A stretch of DNA of 64,000 nt from Plastoroseomonas hellenica. GTDB lineage: Bacteria; Pseudomonadota; Alphaproteobacteria; Acetobacterales; Acetobacteraceae. The number at the start of each line of letters is the position of its first letter. Positions within the stretch are counted from its first letter, which is position 1. The notes under the pieces were generated by a model. That model saw only the letters and a list, made by a program, of their open reading frames with translations, was not told the DNA's origin and did no database searches. Both the position numbers and the translations under genes were made by a program. The stretch is taken from the NCBI RefSeq assembly GCF_018129085.1, contig NZ_JAAGBB010000032.1:1-64000 (forward strand). Reading direction: 5' to 3'. This document shows, piece after piece, positions 24,486-32,690 of the stretch.

Positions 24486-26804
24486 TCAGGCGGCGCGCAC
24501 CGCCGTCAGGAAGTGCGCCGCCTTCTCGCGCAGCAGCGTGGCCTGGCCGGCCAGGCCGTCCGAGGCGCCGAGCAGCGAGCCTGCAGCGCGGCCGGTTTCC
24601 TGGGCGCCGTGGCGCACGCCTTCGATGCGCTGGGCCACGGTGTCGGTGCCGGCGGCGACCTGGCTGGCGCTGCGGGCGATCTCGGTGGTCGTCGCGCCCT
24701 GTTCCTCGACCGCGGCGGCGATCGCCGTCGCGATCTCATTGGTGCGTTCGACCGTCGAGCCGATGCCGCGGATCGCCGAGACCGCGCGTTCGGTCGCCGA
24801 CTGCATCTGCTGGATCTGGCTGGCGATGTCCTCGGTCGCCCGCGCGGTCTGGCTGGCCAGCGACTTCACCTCGCCGGCGACGACCGCGAAGCCCTTGCCG
24901 GCATCGCCGGCCCGCGCCGCCTCGATGGTCGCGTTCAGGGCGAGGAGGTTGGTCTGGCCGGCGATGTCGCCGATCAGCTTCACCACATCGCCGATCCGCC
25001 CGGCGGCCTCGGACAGGCCGCGCACCGTCTCGTCGGTCGCGCGCACCTCGGTCACCGCGCGGGTCGCCACCTCGGCAGCCTCCGCGACGCGGCGCGAGAT
25101 CTCGCTGACCGACTGCGCCATCTCCTCGGCCGCCGCGGCGACCGACTGCACTTCGCCGCTCGCGGCGCCGGAGGCGAGGGAGACGGCTTCCGCCTCCTGC
25201 CCCGAGGTCTCGGCGGTGGTGGCGAGGGTGCGGGCGGCCGCCTGCATCTCGCTCGCCGAGGTCGCCACCGCTTCGACCACCGCGCCGATCTCCGCCTCGA
25301 AGCTGTCGGCGAGGCGAGCCTTCTCGGTCGAGACCTGCCAGGCGATCATGGCGCCGGCATAGCCGCCCTGGGCGTCGCGGATCGCGGAAGCGGTCAGGTC
25401 CATCGTCTCCGGCCCGATTCGGAGCCGCCCACGGTAGGGCAGCTTGTCCGGGTCCTGGAGGATGGCGCGCTGCTGCGCCGGATCCTTGTGCAGCACGTCG
25501 ATGCTCTTGCCTTCGAGCTCGGCCAGCGGCACCGACAGGTGTTCTTCCAGCTTGCCAAGCAGCTCCCGCACCGAGGCGTTCATGTAGCCGATGCGGAAGT
25601 CGTTGTTCGGATCGGCCAGGATCACGCCGGTCGGCATCTGCTCCAGCATCTGCTGCTGCGAGAAGGCCTTCTCCACCTCGCCGCGCAGCGCTTCGACCGC
25701 ATTGGCGATGTCGCCGATCTCGTCGCCGCGGTTGCGGTCCGGCACCACGACGCCGGACTTGCCCTGCGCGATCGCCGCGATCACGGCCGCCAGCCGCTTC
25801 AGCGGCGCGCCCACGGTGCGGGCCATCAGGATGCCGCTCAGCACCAGCAGCAGCGCGATGCCGCCGCCGACCGCGAAGGTCGCCATGGACATGGCGCTCA
25901 TCGCCTTCTCGACCGAGACGCGATCCGCCGCGATCAACTCGTCGGACACCGCATTGGCACCGCGGATCGCCGTGCGCAGCGCGGCGTTGGCCGGCTCGAG
26001 ACGCTCATCCACCAGTGTCCGGACCGCCTGGTTGGTCTCCACCATGGAACTCGCCGCCTCGATCAGGCCGGTCGAGGCCTCGCCGACCCGCGCCACCTGC
26101 TCGCGCAGACGCTGGTCCTGGATCTGCGACAGCGTGCCGCGCAGATGAACGTTGGCCTGGGAGGTGGCACGGCGGATGCGCTGGACGGACTGCGTATCGT
26201 CGGTCGCCAGATAACGCTGCACCGCGATCCGGAGGTCGCCCATCGCCACGTTGTAGGCGGTGAAGCGCGCCCTGAGATCGGCGCCCGCTTCGCCGCGAAC
26301 CTCGAATTCCAGCACGCCGGCCGCGGCCTCATAGGCGCGGTCGTAGTCGATCGAGCGGGGGAAGAAGCGCTCGTCGCGCTGCTCGAGCATGCTGGCGCGG
26401 CGCTGCGCGATTTCGGTCAGGGCAGCGCCGTAGTCGCGCGCCGGCGCCATGGCCGCGGTGATGGCGTCGCGGAGCGCGGGCTCGGCGGCCATCTGCAGCG
26501 CGGCGTTGAGCTCCTGCTGCATCTTCTCCGCGGCGGTGCGCCCGGCCTCGTTCGCGGCGGTCAGGTCCTCGGGGCGCTGCGCGGCGCGGAGCTGGCTTTC
26601 CGCGGTGCGGACCTGCGCCGCCGCGAGGACGGCCTCGCTCAGGCGAGCGCCGAGGTTGGAGCGCTGTTGCAGCACCTCCTGCCTTGCGGACACGTCCCAG
26701 GCACTGGTCTGCACGAAGAACACCAGGCCGCCGAGCAGCAGGAATGATAGGACGACCACCGAGCCCAGCTTGCGGCCGACCGACAGGTTGAGGAAAAGCC
26801 GCAT
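24486..26804 (-). CDS. Methyl-accepting chemotaxis protein with a PAS domain
   Basis: The 772-residue receptor has a first span at about 12-31, a long helical periplasmic region, a second span near 295-320, and a HAMP domain containing [15 protein letters not shown] and [20 protein letters not shown]-like domain follows ([20 protein letters not shown] split after ADPN), then the signalling domain with the conserved tip around [19 protein letters not shown] and [16 protein letters not shown]. It transmits ligand binding to CheA/CheW. The dimension of the periplasmic region suggests a four-helix sensor. No other chemotaxis gene is nearby, so it is an orphan receptor. The ligand is unknown. Confidence 0.92.
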   Translation of the reverse strand: MRLFLNLSVGRKLGSVVVLSFLLLGGLVFFVQTSAWDVSARQEVLQQRSNLGARLSEAVLAAAQVRTAESQLRAAQRPEDLTAANEAGRTAAEKMQQELNAALQMAAEPALRDAITAAMAPARDYGAALTEIAQRRASMLEQRDERFFPRSIDYDRAYEAAAGVLEFEVRGEAGADLRARFTAYNVAMGDLRIAVQRYLATDDTQSVQRIRRATSQANVHLRGTLSQIQDQRLREQVARVGEASTGLIEAASSMVETNQAVRTLVDERLEPANAALRTAIRGANAVSDELIAADRVSVEKAMSAMSMATFAVGGGIALLLVLSGILMARTVGAPLKRLAAVIAAIAQGKSGVVVPDRNRGDEIGDIANAVEALRGEVEKAFSQQQMLEQMPTGVILADPNNDFRIGYMNASVRELLGKLEEHLSVPLAELEGKSIDVLHKDPAQQRAILQDPDKLPYRGRLRIGPETMDLTASAIRDAQGGYAGAMIAWQVSTEKARLADSFEAEIGAVVEAVATSASEMQAAARTLATTAETSGQEAEAVSLASGAASGEVQSVAAAAEEMAQSVSEISRRVAEAAEVATRAVTEVRATDETVRGLSEAAGRIGDVVKLIGDIAGQTNLLALNATIEAARAGDAGKGFAVVAGEVKSLASQTARATEDIASQIQQMQSATERAVSAIRGIGSTVERTNEIATAIAAAVEEQGATTTEIARSASQVAAGTDTVAQRIEGVRHGAQETGRAAGSLLGASDGLAGQATLLREKAAHFLTAVRAA

Positions 26805-26919
26805 CGCGTGCGCCCCCTTCTATTTCGCGTCGGACCCTATGGCGGCCTGGGTTAAGCCGCCGTGAAGGCTGGCCTGGCCCTTGCCCGACTCGATGGACCG
26901 GGATCAGATGGGCGAAGCC

Positions 26920-27345
26920 GTGCTGCACCTCATCAAACTCTCCGTCGGGCCGAAGGACGTCGCACAGCTTGCTGCGCTGCAGCAGGCGCGGCTGAAGCGT
27001 GAGCCGCCGCTGCGCGCCTGGACGCGCATGGGTCCGAAGCGCGCGACCGAGGTCTGCGATGGCGGGTCCATCTACTGGGTGGTCGGCGGCTTCGTCCGGG
27101 TGCGCCAGCGCATCCTGGCGATCGAGGACGATACCGAGGATGACGGCACCCCCTGCGTGGCCCTGGTGCTCGACCCGGAGCTGGTGCCGGTTGCGGCACG
27201 GCCGACCAAGCCCTTCCAGGGCTGGCGCTACCTGAAGCCGGAGGATGCGCCGCCCGACGTTGCCGAGGCCGGCGGCGCGGCCGAGGGGCTGGAGGCGCTG
27301 CCGCCGAAGCTGCGGGCGGCGCTCGCGGAGCTCTGCCTCATCTGA
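26920..27345 (+). CDS. DUF1489 family protein, GTG start
   Basis: The product is 141 residues if it starts at the GTG at 26920, where family members normally begin ([M/V]LHLIKLSVG). In-frame ATGs at 26893 and 26908 are alternatives. Conserved parts include LHLIKLSVGPKDVAQL, YWVVGGFVRVRQRIL, CVALVLDPELVPV and PFQGWRYLKPEDAPPD. DUF1489 is a soluble family found mostly in Alphaproteobacteria and has no known function. It is divergent from the chemoreceptor gene. Confidence 0.82.
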   Translation: MLHLIKLSVGPKDVAQLAALQQARLKREPPLRAWTRMGPKRATEVCDGGSIYWVVGGFVRVRQRILAIEDDTEDDGTPCVALVLDPELVPVAARPTKPFQGWRYLKPEDAPPDVAEAGGAAEGLEALPPKLRAALAELCLI

Positions 27346-27498
27346 TCGTTCCGGCCTGGTCCAGATGCCGTGATGGAGGTTGCAGCAGTTTAAGCTGGGC
27401 ACCACGGCGCCGACAGGCGGAGGCGCCCAGAGTGTCGGTGTTGCGGCGGCTCATTCCCGGCAAGCCGTCGCTCGACTGGCCTCCTCAGGGATGGCCTC

Positions 27499-27534
27499 AG
27501 GGCCGGTCGGTTCACTCCGACCGGCCCTATTTTC
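27499..27534 (+). terminator. Rho-independent terminator
   Basis: AGGGCCGGTCGG and CCGACCGGCCCT form a perfect 12-bp stem with a TTCACT loop, followed on the plus strand by ATTTTC. It would stop plus-strand transcription from the DUF1489 gene before it runs into the opposing hyf-like operon. The 150 bases between the DUF1489 stop and this stem hold no convincing gene. Confidence 0.7.
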
Positions 27535-28072
27535 ATGAACTCGCGCGCGGGGTTTCGGTCTCGGCCTCGAGCAGGCTGAGCAGCCCGGCCAGGAGCTGCT
27601 CCGGCGCCGGCGGGCAGCCGGGGATGATCAGGTCGACCGGCACCGCGGCGCCCGCGCCCCCCTCGACGGCATAGCTGCCTTTGAACACCCCGCCATCCAC
27701 GGCACAGTCGCCCACCGCGACCACCCATTTCGGATCCGGCGTCGCCGCATAGGCATGCTCCAGCGCCTCCCGCATGTTGCGGGTCAGCGGGCCGGTCAGC
27801 ATCAGCACATCGGCGTGCCGGGGGGAGGCGACGAAGCGCAGCCCGAAGCGTTCCAGGTCATGCACCGGGTTCTGCAGCGCATTCAGCTCCAGCTCGCAGC
27901 CATTGCAGCTCCCGCAATCGACCGCCCGGATCGCCAGGCTGCGCCCGAGCCGGGCGCGCGCCGCGCCTTCCAGCCGGGCGACCAGCGCCGCCACCGCCTC
28001 ATCGGAGACCGCGGGCGCCGCCGCGGTGACCGGCCGTCCCAGGAGGTTGCGCGCGAGCTTCGGCCACAGCAT
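27533..28072 (-). CDS. hyfI: Hydrogenase-4-like small subunit (HyfI/NuoB type)
   Basis: This 179-residue protein is related to NuoB and HyfI/HycG. It holds one 4Fe-4S cluster; likely ligands are C56 and C59 in CGSCNGCE, C123 in VGDC and C153 in PGCPP. It would be the terminal iron-sulfur subunit of the peripheral arm. It is shorter than E. coli HyfI (252 residues). It is last in the six-gene operon; its ATG shares one base with the hyfG-like stop. As HyfA/HyfH ferredoxin-type subunits are missing from the operon, the electron donor is unclear. Confidence 0.85.
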   Translation of the reverse strand: MLWPKLARNLLGRPVTAAAPAVSDEAVAALVARLEGAARARLGRSLAIRAVDCGSCNGCELELNALQNPVHDLERFGLRFVASPRHADVLMLTGPLTRNMREALEHAYAATPDPKWVVAVGDCAVDGGVFKGSYAVEGGAGAAVPVDLIIPGCPPAPEQLLAGLLSLLEAETETPRASS

Positions 28073-29577
28073 CAGAGGTCTACCCCCGAATAGCTCGCAT
28101 TGAAGCTTTTGTTGCAGAGAGGGAAGTCGGCCACGATGTTGTCGCGGATCGCGGCCTCCAGCAGCGGCCATTGCAGCCAGGAGGGATCGCGCATGAAGGC
28201 GGCGCGGATCAGTCCGCCATCGTCCAGCCGCAGCCAGTGCAGGCATTCGCCGCGGAAGCCTTCGACCAGCGCCACACCCTCCCCCGCGCGCTGCGGCAGC
28301 GGCACCGAGATCTCGCCCGACGGCAGGCCCGCCAGCAGCGCCCGCACCAGGTCGATCGAGCAGCCGAGCTCCGCGATACGCACCCTGACCCGCGCGTCGA
28401 CATCGCCGGCCTCGAAGACCGGGACCTCCGGCGGCAGCGCGTCATAGGGCGCATAGGGCAGCGCCCGCCTTGCGTCGAAGCCGCGGCCGGCGGCGCGGCC
28501 GACATGGCCGCCGGCGGCGAAGCGCGCGACCAGCACCGGCGCGGTATGGCCGGTGCCGACCACGCGGTCCTGCAGGCTGGCGTGGCTGTCATAGATGCGG
28601 AGCAGCGACGGCAGTTCCTCCGCCACGGCATCGAGCGCGGCGTGGATCGCGGCCGGCCCGGCTTCGGCGATGTCGAGGGCGACGCCGCCCGGCAGCACGG
28701 CATCCATCATCAGCCGGTGGCCGAAGGCGATGCGAGCGGCGCGCAGCACGCCTTCACGCAGGATCGCGCAGCGCGCGTGGGGAAAGGCGAAGGCGGCGTC
28801 ATTGCAGACGAAGCCCCAGTCGTTCAGGTGGTTGTGGATGCGCTCCAGCTCGGCCATGACAGCGCGCAGATGCACGGCGCGCGGCGGCACCTCGACCGCC
28901 AGCGCCTGTTCGGCGGCGCGCGCGAAGGCCCAGGAATGGGCGACAGTGGAATCGCCGGAGAGCCGCGACGCGTAACGCGCCGCGGCGCGGGGGGAACGGC
29001 CGAGCATCAGCGCCAAGCTGCCCTTGTGGGCATAGCCCAGCCGCGCCTCCAGCCGCACCACCGTCTCGCCCAGGACGTGGAAGCGGAAATGCCCGGGCTC
29101 GATGACGCCGGCATGGATGGGGCCGACCGGGATTTGGTGCACCCCTTCGCCCTCGGCCGGCAGGAATTCCGGCTGCGGCGGCGGCGCGGTGTTCGGCGCC
29201 GGCCGCGCCGAGAGCGGCCCGGTCACCGGCCAGCGCCCATGGTCCAGCCAGGGCCTGAGATCGGTGGCATCGCGGGCCGTCAGGCCCCAGAGGTCGCGGA
29301 TCATCCGCTCGAACCGGATGGCGCCGGGGCGCACGGGCGACAGCGCCGCGTAATGCCCCTCGGTCGCCGGCACGGAAGCGAGCAGCAGCGCCGCATCAGC
29401 CTCCCGCAGGAAGGCGGCGTGCACCAGGCCGGGCTCCGCCCAGAGCGCCAGCAAAGCGAGGTCAGGCTCCGCGGCCAGCGCCGCCGGCAGCGCATCCCAG
29501 GCGGCTTCGGTCAGCAGGGCGCGGCCGCCTTCCTGCGGCGCGGCCCGGAGAATCAGCGTGGAGGCGGCGCCGCTCAT
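28072..29577 (-). CDS. hyfG: Hydrogenase-4-like large subunit lacking most Ni-Fe ligands (HyfG/NuoCD type)
   Basis: The 501-residue protein joins a NuoC-like N-terminal domain (about 1-130) to a NuoD/HycE-like domain (about 150-501) with GPIHAGVIEPGHFRF, ELERIHNHLNDWGF and RGECLHWLRLDDGG. True hydrogenases carry RxCGxC...H and DPCxxC. Here the first site reads RLSGDSTVAH (205-214), both Cys replaced by Ser, and the second reads FPLCNKSF (485-492), keeping one Cys. A Ni-Fe centre is therefore unlikely. This fits the energy-converting-hydrogenase-related (Ehr) complexes. Start ATG 29577 overlaps the hyfF-like stop by four bases. Confidence 0.87.
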   Translation of the reverse strand: MSGAASTLILRAAPQEGGRALLTEAAWDALPAALAAEPDLALLALWAEPGLVHAAFLREADAALLLASVPATEGHYAALSPVRPGAIRFERMIRDLWGLTARDATDLRPWLDHGRWPVTGPLSARPAPNTAPPPQPEFLPAEGEGVHQIPVGPIHAGVIEPGHFRFHVLGETVVRLEARLGYAHKGSLALMLGRSPRAAARYASRLSGDSTVAHSWAFARAAEQALAVEVPPRAVHLRAVMAELERIHNHLNDWGFVCNDAAFAFPHARCAILREGVLRAARIAFGHRLMMDAVLPGGVALDIAEAGPAAIHAALDAVAEELPSLLRIYDSHASLQDRVVGTGHTAPVLVARFAAGGHVGRAAGRGFDARRALPYAPYDALPPEVPVFEAGDVDARVRVRIAELGCSIDLVRALLAGLPSGEISVPLPQRAGEGVALVEGFRGECLHWLRLDDGGLIRAAFMRDPSWLQWPLLEAAIRDNIVADFPLCNKSFNASYSGVDL

Positions 29578-31004
29578 CGGATCAACCCCGCGGCATCGCG
29601 CAGCAAGGTGGCGATCGCCCCCGGCATCGCCAGCGCCAGCCAGGCCGCGACCGCCAGGTGCAGCCACAGCGGCGCGATGCCCGCGACCATCGCGGCGGGC
29701 CCGGGCACCAGCCCCGCATCCGGCGTCGGCGCCCCGAAGCAGAGGGATTGCAGCGCCGCGATCAGCGCCGCCGCCGCGGTCACGATGCCGAGGCCGAGCG
29801 GCAGCACCGCCCAGGGATGTGCGCCGATCGTCTCGGCCACCATCTGGAACTCGGAGGCGAAGAGCAGGAAGGGCGGCAGCCCCCCGATGCCCGCGATCGC
29901 CAGCGCCAGCCCCCAGCCGAGCCAGGGGTGGGAGGCCGCGAGCCCACCGATCGCGCGCATCTTCTGGCTGCCCTTCAGCGCCGCCGCCTGGCCGATGCCG
30001 AAGAAGATCGCGCTCTTGATCAGCGAATGCCCGATCATGTGCAGCAGCCCGGCGAGGGTCGCGGCGCCGCCGACCCCGAAGGCGAAAGCCGCGAGGCCCA
30101 TATGCTCGATGCTGCTCCAGGCAAAGAGCCGCCGCGCATCCGCCCGCCGCCAGAGGGCGAGCGCGGCCAGCAGCAGGGAGGCGAGGCCGAGCGCCATCAG
30201 GAAAGGCCCGGTCGGCAGGGCGTCGGGATTGGCGCCGATGATCGACTTGGTCCGCAGCACCGCATGCAGCGCCGCGTTCAGCAGCAGGCCGGAGAGCACG
30301 GCGGAGATCGCGGTCGGCCCTTCGGCATGGGCATCGGGCAGCCAGGAATGCAGCGGCACCAATCCCGCCTTGGTGCCGTAGCCGACCAGCAGGAAGACGA
30401 AGGCGAGGTTCAGCAGGTTGGCGTCCATCCGGCCGGCCGCGCCCAGCAGCGCCCGCCAGGACAGCCCTTCCTCCCCCAGCACCGGCTGGGCCGCGAGATA
30501 GAGCAGGATGGTGCCGAGCAGCGCCAATGCGATGCCGACGCCGCAGAGCACGAAGAACTTCCACGCCGCCTCGATCGCGGCGGGCGTGCGATGGATCGCG
30601 ACCATCAGCACGGTCGCGACGGTCGCGATCTCGATCGCCACCCACATCACGCCGAGATTGTCGGCGAGCAGCGCCAGCGCCTGGGCACCCATGAAGCCCT
30701 GGAAGGCGGCGTGGTAGGCGCGCTGGCCGAGAGCGTCGAGCGCCTCCGCCTCCAGCGTCGCGGCCGAGTAGATGGCCGTGGTCAGGCCGACGAAGGCGCC
30801 GACCAGCAGCAGCGGCAGGTTCAGCGGATCGAGATGCGTCCAGCCCGAAGGGCCGAAATCATCGAAGGGCAGTGCCAGCGCCAGCAGCAGCGACACCGAC
30901 GAGATGCCGATATTGACCAGGGCCGCCAGGCGGGCGCGCGGCAGCAGCGCCAGCAGGATGGCGCCCGCCCAGGGCAGGAAGACGATGATCCAGGGCAGCG
31001 GCAT
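29574..31004 (-). CDS. hyfF: Proton-pumping membrane subunit (HyfF/NuoN type)
   Basis: A 476-residue Mrp/complex I antiporter-like subunit with about 13 spans. The conserved helices contain MWVAIEIATVATVLMVA (Glu in TM5), AAWKFFVLCGVGIAL (Lys), GYGTKAGLVPLHSWLPDAHA, LFAWSSIEHMGLAAF and HMIGHSLIKSAIFF. It is likely to conduct protons or Na+. It is fourth in the operon; its stop overlaps the hyfG-like start, and its start shares one base with the hyfE-like stop. Confidence 0.9.
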   Translation of the reverse strand: MPLPWIIVFLPWAGAILLALLPRARLAALVNIGISSVSLLLALALPFDDFGPSGWTHLDPLNLPLLLVGAFVGLTTAIYSAATLEAEALDALGQRAYHAAFQGFMGAQALALLADNLGVMWVAIEIATVATVLMVAIHRTPAAIEAAWKFFVLCGVGIALALLGTILLYLAAQPVLGEEGLSWRALLGAAGRMDANLLNLAFVFLLVGYGTKAGLVPLHSWLPDAHAEGPTAISAVLSGLLLNAALHAVLRTKSIIGANPDALPTGPFLMALGLASLLLAALALWRRADARRLFAWSSIEHMGLAAFAFGVGGAATLAGLLHMIGHSLIKSAIFFGIGQAAALKGSQKMRAIGGLAASHPWLGWGLALAIAGIGGLPPFLLFASEFQMVAETIGAHPWAVLPLGLGIVTAAAALIAALQSLCFGAPTPDAGLVPGPAAMVAGIAPLWLHLAVAAWLALAMPGAIATLLRDAAGLIR

Positions 31005-31672
31005 CAGCCCTGCTCCCCGCGATGGTCCTGGAGGGCGTGGGTGTCGAGGCTCTGCAGCCGCTCGCGCATCTCGAGCGCGATGACGGCAGCGACGATCGCG
31101 AGCACCAGCACCAGCGCCGCGGTCGAGAGCTCCACCACCAGCGGCATGCCGGCGGCGCCGATCGCGGCCAGCAGCAGCCCGTTCTCCAGGCTCATCAGCC
31201 CGATCACCTGGCCGATGACGTTGCGACGCGTGATCATCATGAGCATGCCGAGCAGAACGACGGACAGCGACAGCGCCAGGTCCTCGCGCGCCAGCGCATG
31301 CACGCCGGTGGTCGCCGGCAGCACCACCAGGATCGCGAGCCCGACCAGTCCGACGCCCGCGATCATCGACGGCCCGATGCCGAGCGCCGTCTCCACCCCG
31401 CGTTCGAGGTCGAGGCGCCGCACCATGGCGCGCAGCACCAGCGGGATGGCGACCGCTTTGGCGCCGAAGGCGATGGCGGCGGTGAGGAAGAGGCCGGCTG
31501 CGTCCTGGGTCACGCCTTGCCAGGCGGCCGCGAAGGCGACCAGCGCGCCCTGCATCGCGAAGGCGTTGATGACGGCGGTGATGCGCCGCTGATAGAGCAG
31601 CACGAAGGAGAACAGCAGCACGCCACCGCCCAGCATGTGGGCGATGTCGTAGGGGAGCTGGCCGTAGGTCAT
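31004..31672 (-). CDS. hyfE: Hydrogenase-4-like membrane subunit E (HyfE/NuoK-like)
   Basis: The 222-residue, six-to-seven-span protein matches HyfE (216 residues in E. coli), whose C-terminal part is NuoK-like: TRRNVIGQVIGLMSLENGLLL carries the conserved Glu and is followed by ELSTAALVLVLAIVAAVIALEM. ATG 31672 has AGGGG upstream. A 58-base gap separates it from the hyfC-like gene. It forms part of the membrane arm. Confidence 0.87.
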   Translation of the reverse strand: MTYGQLPYDIAHMLGGGVLLFSFVLLYQRRITAVINAFAMQGALVAFAAAWQGVTQDAAGLFLTAAIAFGAKAVAIPLVLRAMVRRLDLERGVETALGIGPSMIAGVGLVGLAILVVLPATTGVHALAREDLALSLSVVLLGMLMMITRRNVIGQVIGLMSLENGLLLAAIGAAGMPLVVELSTAALVLVLAIVAAVIALEMRERLQSLDTHALQDHRGEQG

Positions 31673-31730
31673 GCCGCCCCTGCGATGGTCGGAGCGCCGA
31701 ACGGCGCGGAGAGCTGAATCGCCGGGGCCA

Positions 31731-32690
31731 TCAGGCGAGTCCCGTGGAGACGAAGAGGAAGACCGCGGCCAGCAACCCCAGCAGCAGCGCCGCGCCCAAA
31801 AATTCCGGTACCCGGAAGACGCGCATCTTGGCGATGGCACTCTCGAACACCGCGAGTGCCAGCGCCAGCCCGCCCATCTTCAGCAGGAAGGCAGCGAGCC
31901 CGAGCGCCCAGGCGAGCGGCCCGGCCCCGGGGGCAGCCAGGCCAAAGGGCAGGAAGAGCGCGGCGATCAGCGCCAGCCAGAGCGTCAGCCGCAGCGAGGC
32001 CTGATAGTCCCAGAGCGCCAGATGCCGCCCGCTCGCCTCCAGGATCATCGCCTCATGCACCATGGTGAGCTCCAGATGCGTCGCGGGGTTGTCGACCGGG
32101 ATGCGGGCATTCTCGGCGACCGCGACGGCCAGCAGCACCAGCAGCGACAACGCCAGCGAGACGCGCACGCCGACCGCGCCGTCCTGGAAGGCGCCGGCGA
32201 TGGCATCGAGGTTGGTGTTGCCGGCGATGATCGCGAAGCTCAGGGTCGCGAGGATCAGCGCCGGCTCGGCGAAGGCGGCGAAGGCCATCTCGCGCGCGGC
32301 GCCGAGGCCGCCGAAGGGCGTGCCGGCATCGAGCCCCGCGAGCGCCATGGCTATCCGGCCGAGCGCCAGCAACCCGGCGATCAGGATCAGGTCGGCGATC
32401 GGCGCCAGCGCCATGCCGCGGGCGAAGGAAGGCACCAGCAGCGCCGCCAGCATGGCGGCACCGACGGCCACCCAGGGGGCAAAGATGGTGACGGCAGAGG
32501 CCGTCTCCGCCACCACCGGCCGCTTCAGCAGCAATTTGCGTAGGTCGTGCCAGGGCTGCAGCGGATGCGGTCCGCGCCGCCCCATCAGCCGCGCCTTGAG
32601 GAGGCGCACGAGGCCGGTCAACAGCGGTGCCGCGATCAGGATCAGCGCCGCGTGCAGGAGCTGGGTCAGGATGCCGATGAAGGCCTGCAT
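31731..32690 (-). CDS. hyfC: Hydrogenase-4-like membrane subunit C (HyfC/NuoH type)
   Basis: This 319-residue NuoH-like protein has about eight spans and conserved polar loops: RLMGRRGPHPLQPWHDLRKLL near the N terminus, AAREMAFAAFAEPALIL, and ARIPVDNPATHLELTMVHEA, which carries the acidic residues of the quinone/proton entry region. E. coli HyfC is 315 residues. It links the peripheral and membrane arms. Its ATG shares one base with the hyfB-like stop. Confidence 0.9.
   Translation of the reverse strand: MQAFIGILTQLLHAALILIAAPLLTGLVRLLKARLMGRRGPHPLQPWHDLRKLLLKRPVVAETASAVTIFAPWVAVGAAMLAALLVPSFARGMALAPIADLILIAGLLALGRIAMALAGLDAGTPFGGLGAAREMAFAAFAEPALILATLSFAIIAGNTNLDAIAGAFQDGAVGVRVSLALSLLVLLAVAVAENARIPVDNPATHLELTMVHEAMILEASGRHLALWDYQASLRLTLWLALIAALFLPFGLAAPGAGPLAWALGLAAFLLKMGGLALALAVFESAIAKMRVFRVPEFLGAALLLGLLAAVFLFVSTGLA

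Noticed and set aside
27432-27674. A possible 80-residue plus-strand protein (MSVLRRLIPGKPSLDWPP...)
   Set aside because: It runs through the Rho-independent terminator at 27499-27528 and then into the antisense of the hyfI-like gene. There is no ribosome site.
28072-30645. An 857-residue fusion of an upstream protein to the HyfG-like subunit
   Set aside because: The first 356 residues are the shifted-frame reading of the hyfF-like gene. The ATG at 29577 with a four-base overlap is the true start.
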